From: Porogramme epimiltina
Taxonomy: Eukaryota; Basidiomycota; Agaricomycetes; Polyporales; Polyporaceae
Assembly (NCBI GenBank): GCA_900155495.1
Contig: FTLJ01001025.1
Span: 1-22,828, forward strand
Reading direction: 5' to 3'
DNA length: 22,828 bases
Shown: positions 19,705-22,828 of the stretch, piece after piece
How positions within the stretch are numbered: position 1 is the first letter of the stretch
Layout of the letters: each line of letters begins with the position of its first letter
The notes under the pieces: model-generated
The model's input: the letters and a program-made list of their open reading frames with translations, nothing else
The model's database searches: none
Told to the model about the DNA's origin: nothing
Program-made: the position numbers and the translations under genes

Positions 19705-21332
19705 ATGTCGCGAATACGGGAAGTATGGGCACCGAATCTCGAGCAAGAGATGTCCAACATCCGAGACCTCATCGAGAAGTACCCCTACGTCGCGTTGGTA
19801 AGCCCTCGTACCCCGCATTTGCCATTCTTCCACGTGCTCACATTACCTATCCATCGCGTAGGATACGGAGTTTCCTGGAGTCGTAGCACGGCCAATAGGC
19901 GCGTTCAAGACATCGTCCGACTACCACTACCAAACAATGCGATGTAATGTCGACCTCCTCAAGATTATCCAGGTCGGGCTCACACTGGCCGACGAGGATG
20001 GCACCTTCCCCGCAGACGTGTCCACATGGCAATTCAACTTCAAGTTCAGTGCAGAGTACGTACACCGTTGAGCCCCCTCCCCCCAGCCGTTGCTACTTGC
20101 ACCATGTCGTCCTAATGTCGCGCCGCCATGCTTACGTAATATACGCCAGGAACGATATGTATGCCCCCGAGTCGCTAGACCTCCTGCAGAGCTCGGGCAT
20201 CGATCTACAACGGCACCAAGATATGGGGATCGAGCCGAACGACTTTGCTGAGCTCATGATTACGTCTGGCCTCGTGCTGTCGCCCGACACAAAATGGATC
20301 TCATTTCACAGGTGAGAGATTTCATTAGCGCACTTGATGGCGGTCGCCCTCCGGGCGCACACGTCGCGGCAACGAGGCCTCGGGGAGTGTGGAGGGCTCT
20401 TCGGGAGCGAATCGCGTCGTGCTGTGTCGTGTCGTGTCGTGTTGTCGTGCTGTTGTCGCTCCGGGGGTGCGCCTCCGGCTCGGCGAAGTCTTGCCTTGTA
20501 TGGGCTGCTTGTTGTGGGCCTCGGAATCAGGATCGGTGCTGACCATCCGTCGGCAGTGGCTACGACTTCGGGTACTTCGTCAAGCTCCTCACGGGGCAGT
20601 CGCTACCGACGAACGAAGAGGCGTTCTTTGACGTCCTCCACACGTGGTTCCCGACCATCTTCGATATCAAGTTCGTCATGCGCTCTTGCAAGGTCCTCAA
20701 GGGCGGGCTGCAGGACGTCGCGGACGAGCTAAGGGTACGTCATTTTGTTGTCACGGCGGAGCGCAGTACGGGTCGGATCTCCCTACGCGCACTGGCGGAA
20801 GGTGGAGTACAAATCGGTAGACACCCTGCACCTCCGACTGTTGCTGCGCGACCCACCCCGCCGTCCCTTATCCCTCCCTCATGGCTGACCGCCGCCCGGC
20901 TCGCAGGTCCTCCGCGTGGGCGCGTCGCACCAGGCCGGCTCGGACTCGCTCCTCACCGCGTCCACCTTCTTCAAGATGCGCGAGGACTACTTTGGCGGCG
21001 TGCTCGACGACCCCGACTTCAACGGCAAGCTCTACGGCCTCGGGCAGACGTTCACGCTCCAGAACGGCGTCGCGGAGAACGCGCGCACGGGCACCGCCGC
21101 GACGATCGCCGAGCGCGAGGACCGCGCCGCGCCGCTCCCCCAGGCGCAGCAGCAGCAGCAGCAGCACGGCAACGGCGCGGGCGGGGGCCCGCCCGGCGTC
21201 ATGGGCATGCCCGGCGCGCTCACGACGCCCGTCATGGCGGGCGCGATGCCCGCGCAGAGGCCGACGACGCGGTACGGGCCGATGAGCGGGCCGTACATGC
21301 GCCCGCCGATCGGTGTCGGCGGCGGCCGGTAG
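19705..21332 (+). CDS. CAF1: CCR4-NOT deadenylase catalytic subunit CAF1/POP2
   Basis: Five exons (19705-19797, 19862-20055, 20150-20311, 20557-20734, 20907-21332) give 350 aa. The protein is a DEDDh 3'-5' exoribonuclease that shortens mRNA poly(A) tails within CCR4-NOT, in cytoplasm and nucleus. It starts with [20 protein letters not shown], the usual CAF1 N-terminus. All five catalytic residues are present: D32 and E34 ([11 protein letters not shown]), D153 ([14 protein letters not shown]), H217 and D222 ([18 protein letters not shown]). Each is exactly 8 positions before its human CNOT7 counterpart (40, 42, 161, 225, 230), so the splicing model is almost certainly right through the catalytic core. 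After about residue 260 a fungal extension rich in Q, G, P and M follows, with a QAQQQQQQ run. Introns are 63, 94, 245 and 172 nt; the third is long for this genome and carries a microsatellite. Confidence 0.96.
20424..20459 (+). repeat. TGTCG pentanucleotide microsatellite in CAF1 intron 3
   Basis: tgtcgtgtcgtgtcgtgttgtcg and its degenerate continuation lie inside the 245-nt third intron of CAF1. The run helps explain the unusual intron length. Confidence 0.8.
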
Positions 21333-21639
21333 TAGACGGAGGAGGGGTGTGGTCGAGGGAGGCGTGGTGGGGCGGAAGTGACAGTGGTTGTGGTAATTGC
21401 GGCGGCGGCACGGGGTGGTTGCGGATGGCCCTCCGCCTGGTCTCGTCCGGAATGATTGGAAGTGCACGCGCTCGGCGGCGTTGTTGTATACGTATAGGCA
21501 TTGCATGCACGGACGCTGTGTGTACGATTTGGCTCTCTCCCCGCGCTGTATCCGATGAACCTCGTTTAACTCTCATCCCTCGCTATCGCACGTCCTTTGC
21601 TGTCCCGTTCCTCTCCCTGCCTCTTCGGCGCGGCCGTGC

Positions 21640-21663
21640 ACGTCCACGTCTACGTCTACGTCT
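21640..21663 (+). repeat. ACGTCT hexanucleotide repeat
   Basis: cgtccacgtctacgtctacgtct is a short tandem run of (tacgtc) units in the CAF1 3' flank. Confidence 0.7.
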
Positions 21664-22056
21664 CGCTGCCCCGCGTAACGCAGTCTGTACGCCGGCCACA
21701 GGGGCTTCCTGCGAAATGAACAAGCTTCTCCAGCTCGAGTGCTGTGCGGCTCAGCGGCAGCCTCAGGGTGGCCTGCGCGCGCAGACGCGCCAAGAGGGCC
21801 GCCAGGGTCGTATTATGTCTTCCGCCAGACGTCTATGCGCACGCTCCTCCGATACGCCTCGGCCGGGCGATCGCCAGTTCCCCAGCTCCCCAGCTCCCCC
21901 GTCCCTCTTCCCCCCTCCCCTCTCCCTCCCTCCAGCCTCGCGCCGCCTGGGAGCGAGAACGCGCGCGGGGGCCACGGGACCGGCCGCGGGAGGGGCCCTG
22001 CGCGCCCCCGGGCGGGAGATCCGCCCGCGTCCAGTAAGAGAGAGGGGTGGGTGGAC

Positions 22057-22071
22057 GGGTGGGTGGGTGGG
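22057..22071 (+). repeat. G-quadruplex motif / GGGT repeat
   Basis: gggtgggtgggtggg gives four G3 runs separated by single T loops, the most stable class of intramolecular G-quadruplex sequence. Further G runs stand just upstream (22044-22053). Confidence 0.85.
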
Positions 22072-22444
22072 AGGACTCGGATTTCGCCCGGGCGCGAACG
22101 CGAACGAGAAGGGGGACGCGCGCGCGGGGCCAGGGAAGCGGCGGCAGAGCTGCCAGGAGAAGGTGGGGGAGGCACGAGACCATACTACCCGCACCTGTAC
22201 GCAGCCGGCACGGCGGTGCGGCGCCGCCCTCGGGGCCCCTCTGCGCCCGCCTGCTCGCCCGCTCGCCCGGGGAGGGGGGAAGCGGGAAGCGGAAGTAGAT
22301 CTGTGTGTATGCGCGTGCGTGCGTGCGGTCCGGGGGCTGGGCGCCCAGGGTCCTGGCTGGCCGCGATGGCCTCTCTCCTCTAGGCTCTGGGGGAGATACG
22401 ACCGCGTCGGAGGCGGAGATGGGGCACTACCAGCACTGGGAACC

Positions 22445-22480
22445 GGCACTGGGCACTGGCACTGGCACTGGCACTGGGGG
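22445..22480 (+). repeat. GGCACT hexanucleotide microsatellite
   Basis: Five units of ggcact/gggcact run in tandem and end in a G tract. Confidence 0.85.
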
Positions 22481-22548
22481 GGAGGATGCACCGGCGCGGC
22501 CCCACGGGCGAGTGGGTGCACTGCTGTGCCGCCGCCCCTACGCTCCGA

Positions 22549-22680
22549 GCTTCCAGCCCCAATCGCAGGCTCCCGGCGTCCAGCCTCGAGCTCCCAGCCC
22601 CCAATCCCCAGCTTCGAGCTTCGAGCGTCCGAGCCCAGCTTCCGCCTTCCAGCTTCCGACTTCCAGCTTCGAGCTCCCGG
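22549..22680 (+). repeat. Degenerate CAGCTTCCGA-type short tandem repeat
   Basis: Units such as gagcttccag, cagcttcgag, cagcttccgcc, cagcttccga and cagcttcgag recur every 9-12 nt. The period is not constant and no frame is preserved, so this is simple-sequence DNA rather than a repeated protein domain. Confidence 0.65.
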
Positions 22681-22828
22681 CCCCCCAGCAGTGCTGCCGC
22701 GCCATCCGGGCGTCGGGGGTAAGAAGAGCTCAGAAGCCCGCTGGGGCGCAAAGCCTGGGGCGCAGCGCCATGGGAGGGGGGGGGTGCTGAGCTGAGCACG
22801 CAGACGCGAGATGCAGGGACGGCCGGAC

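Larger units (their letters stand above)
21333..22828. other. GC-rich low-complexity 3' flank of CAF1, no supported gene
   Basis: The interval is dominated by C- or G-rich tracts and simple repeats. Very long open frames exist on both strands because stop codons are rare in such sequence; their products are Pro/Arg/Ala/Gly low-complexity and carry no motif. A gene reaching beyond the window end cannot be excluded. Confidence 0.5.

Noticed and set aside
21739..22521. Long overlapping frames on both strands (214 and 252 codons)
   Set aside because: Proline/arginine/glycine low-complexity translations of simple-sequence GC-rich DNA.
20678..22795. 705-codon open frame on the plus strand
   Set aside because: It begins inside exon 4 of CAF1, runs through intron 4 and then through exon 5 in the wrong frame. 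The product beyond is Arg/Pro/Gly/Ala low-complexity, as expected from GC-rich DNA without stops.
1..22828. CRISPR array, bacterial operon, phage or plasmid features
   Set aside because: No regularly spaced direct repeats, ribosome-binding sites or such genes; the sequence is clearly eukaryotic.

Overview
The window looks like nuclear DNA of a basidiomycete fungus, most likely an Agaricomycete; a polypore-type genome is possible, but the sequence alone does not prove it. The evidence is many short GT-AG introns (about 49-90 nt) with CTRAY-like branch points, coding sequence rich in G/C at third positions, TATA boxes followed by pyrimidine-rich leaders, and the protein families present (riboflavin-aldehyde-forming/RlpA-like secreted protein, intron-rich Bzz1, mannitol-1-phosphate 5-dehydrogenase, Agaricomycete-type F-box protein). 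No bacterial operon, plasmid, phage or CRISPR feature is present.

Layout. 1-900: non-coding or degenerate sequence with a tRNA-like stretch, one copy of a dispersed repeat, and an exon-like pair of unknown origin. 943-2635 (minus): F-box/leucine-rich protein with one clear intron and an unresolved N-terminus. 2900-4400: degenerate sequence with two related minus-strand TATA/leader modules, the second copy of the dispersed repeat and a strong hairpin, but no intact gene. 5076-6284 (minus): mannitol-1-phosphate 5-dehydrogenase, uninterrupted CDS with a probable 5'UTR intron and TATA box. 6500-7640: intergenic with a second tRNA-like stretch. 7643-8248 (plus): weakly supported small spliced gene. 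8550-10030: intergenic with paired palindromes. 10033-10642 (minus): small secreted double-psi beta-barrel protein, 4 exons. 10780-13535: long gene-poor interval. 13536-16972 (plus): Bzz1-like F-BAR/C1/SH3/SH3 protein, 21 exons including 7- and 12-nt microexons, 660 aa. 16973-19704: no confident gene, several GC3-rich or exon-like fragments. 19705-21332 (plus): CAF1/POP2 deadenylase catalytic subunit of CCR4-NOT, 5 exons, 350 aa. 21333-22828: very GC-rich low-complexity sequence with microsatellites and a G-quadruplex motif.

The genes do not form a pathway. They are unrelated housekeeping or accessory genes: ubiquitin-ligase adaptor-like, mannitol metabolism, cell-wall/secreted, endocytosis/actin, and mRNA decay. 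I found no convincing new multi-gene system. The points most worth a second look are the Bzz1 microexons, the duplicated leader modules and dispersed repeat around 250-4400, the paired palindromes near 9.7 kb, and the long open frame entered when the last CAF1 intron is retained. All gene models were spliced by eye and checked for frame and family motifs; no database or transcript evidence was available.
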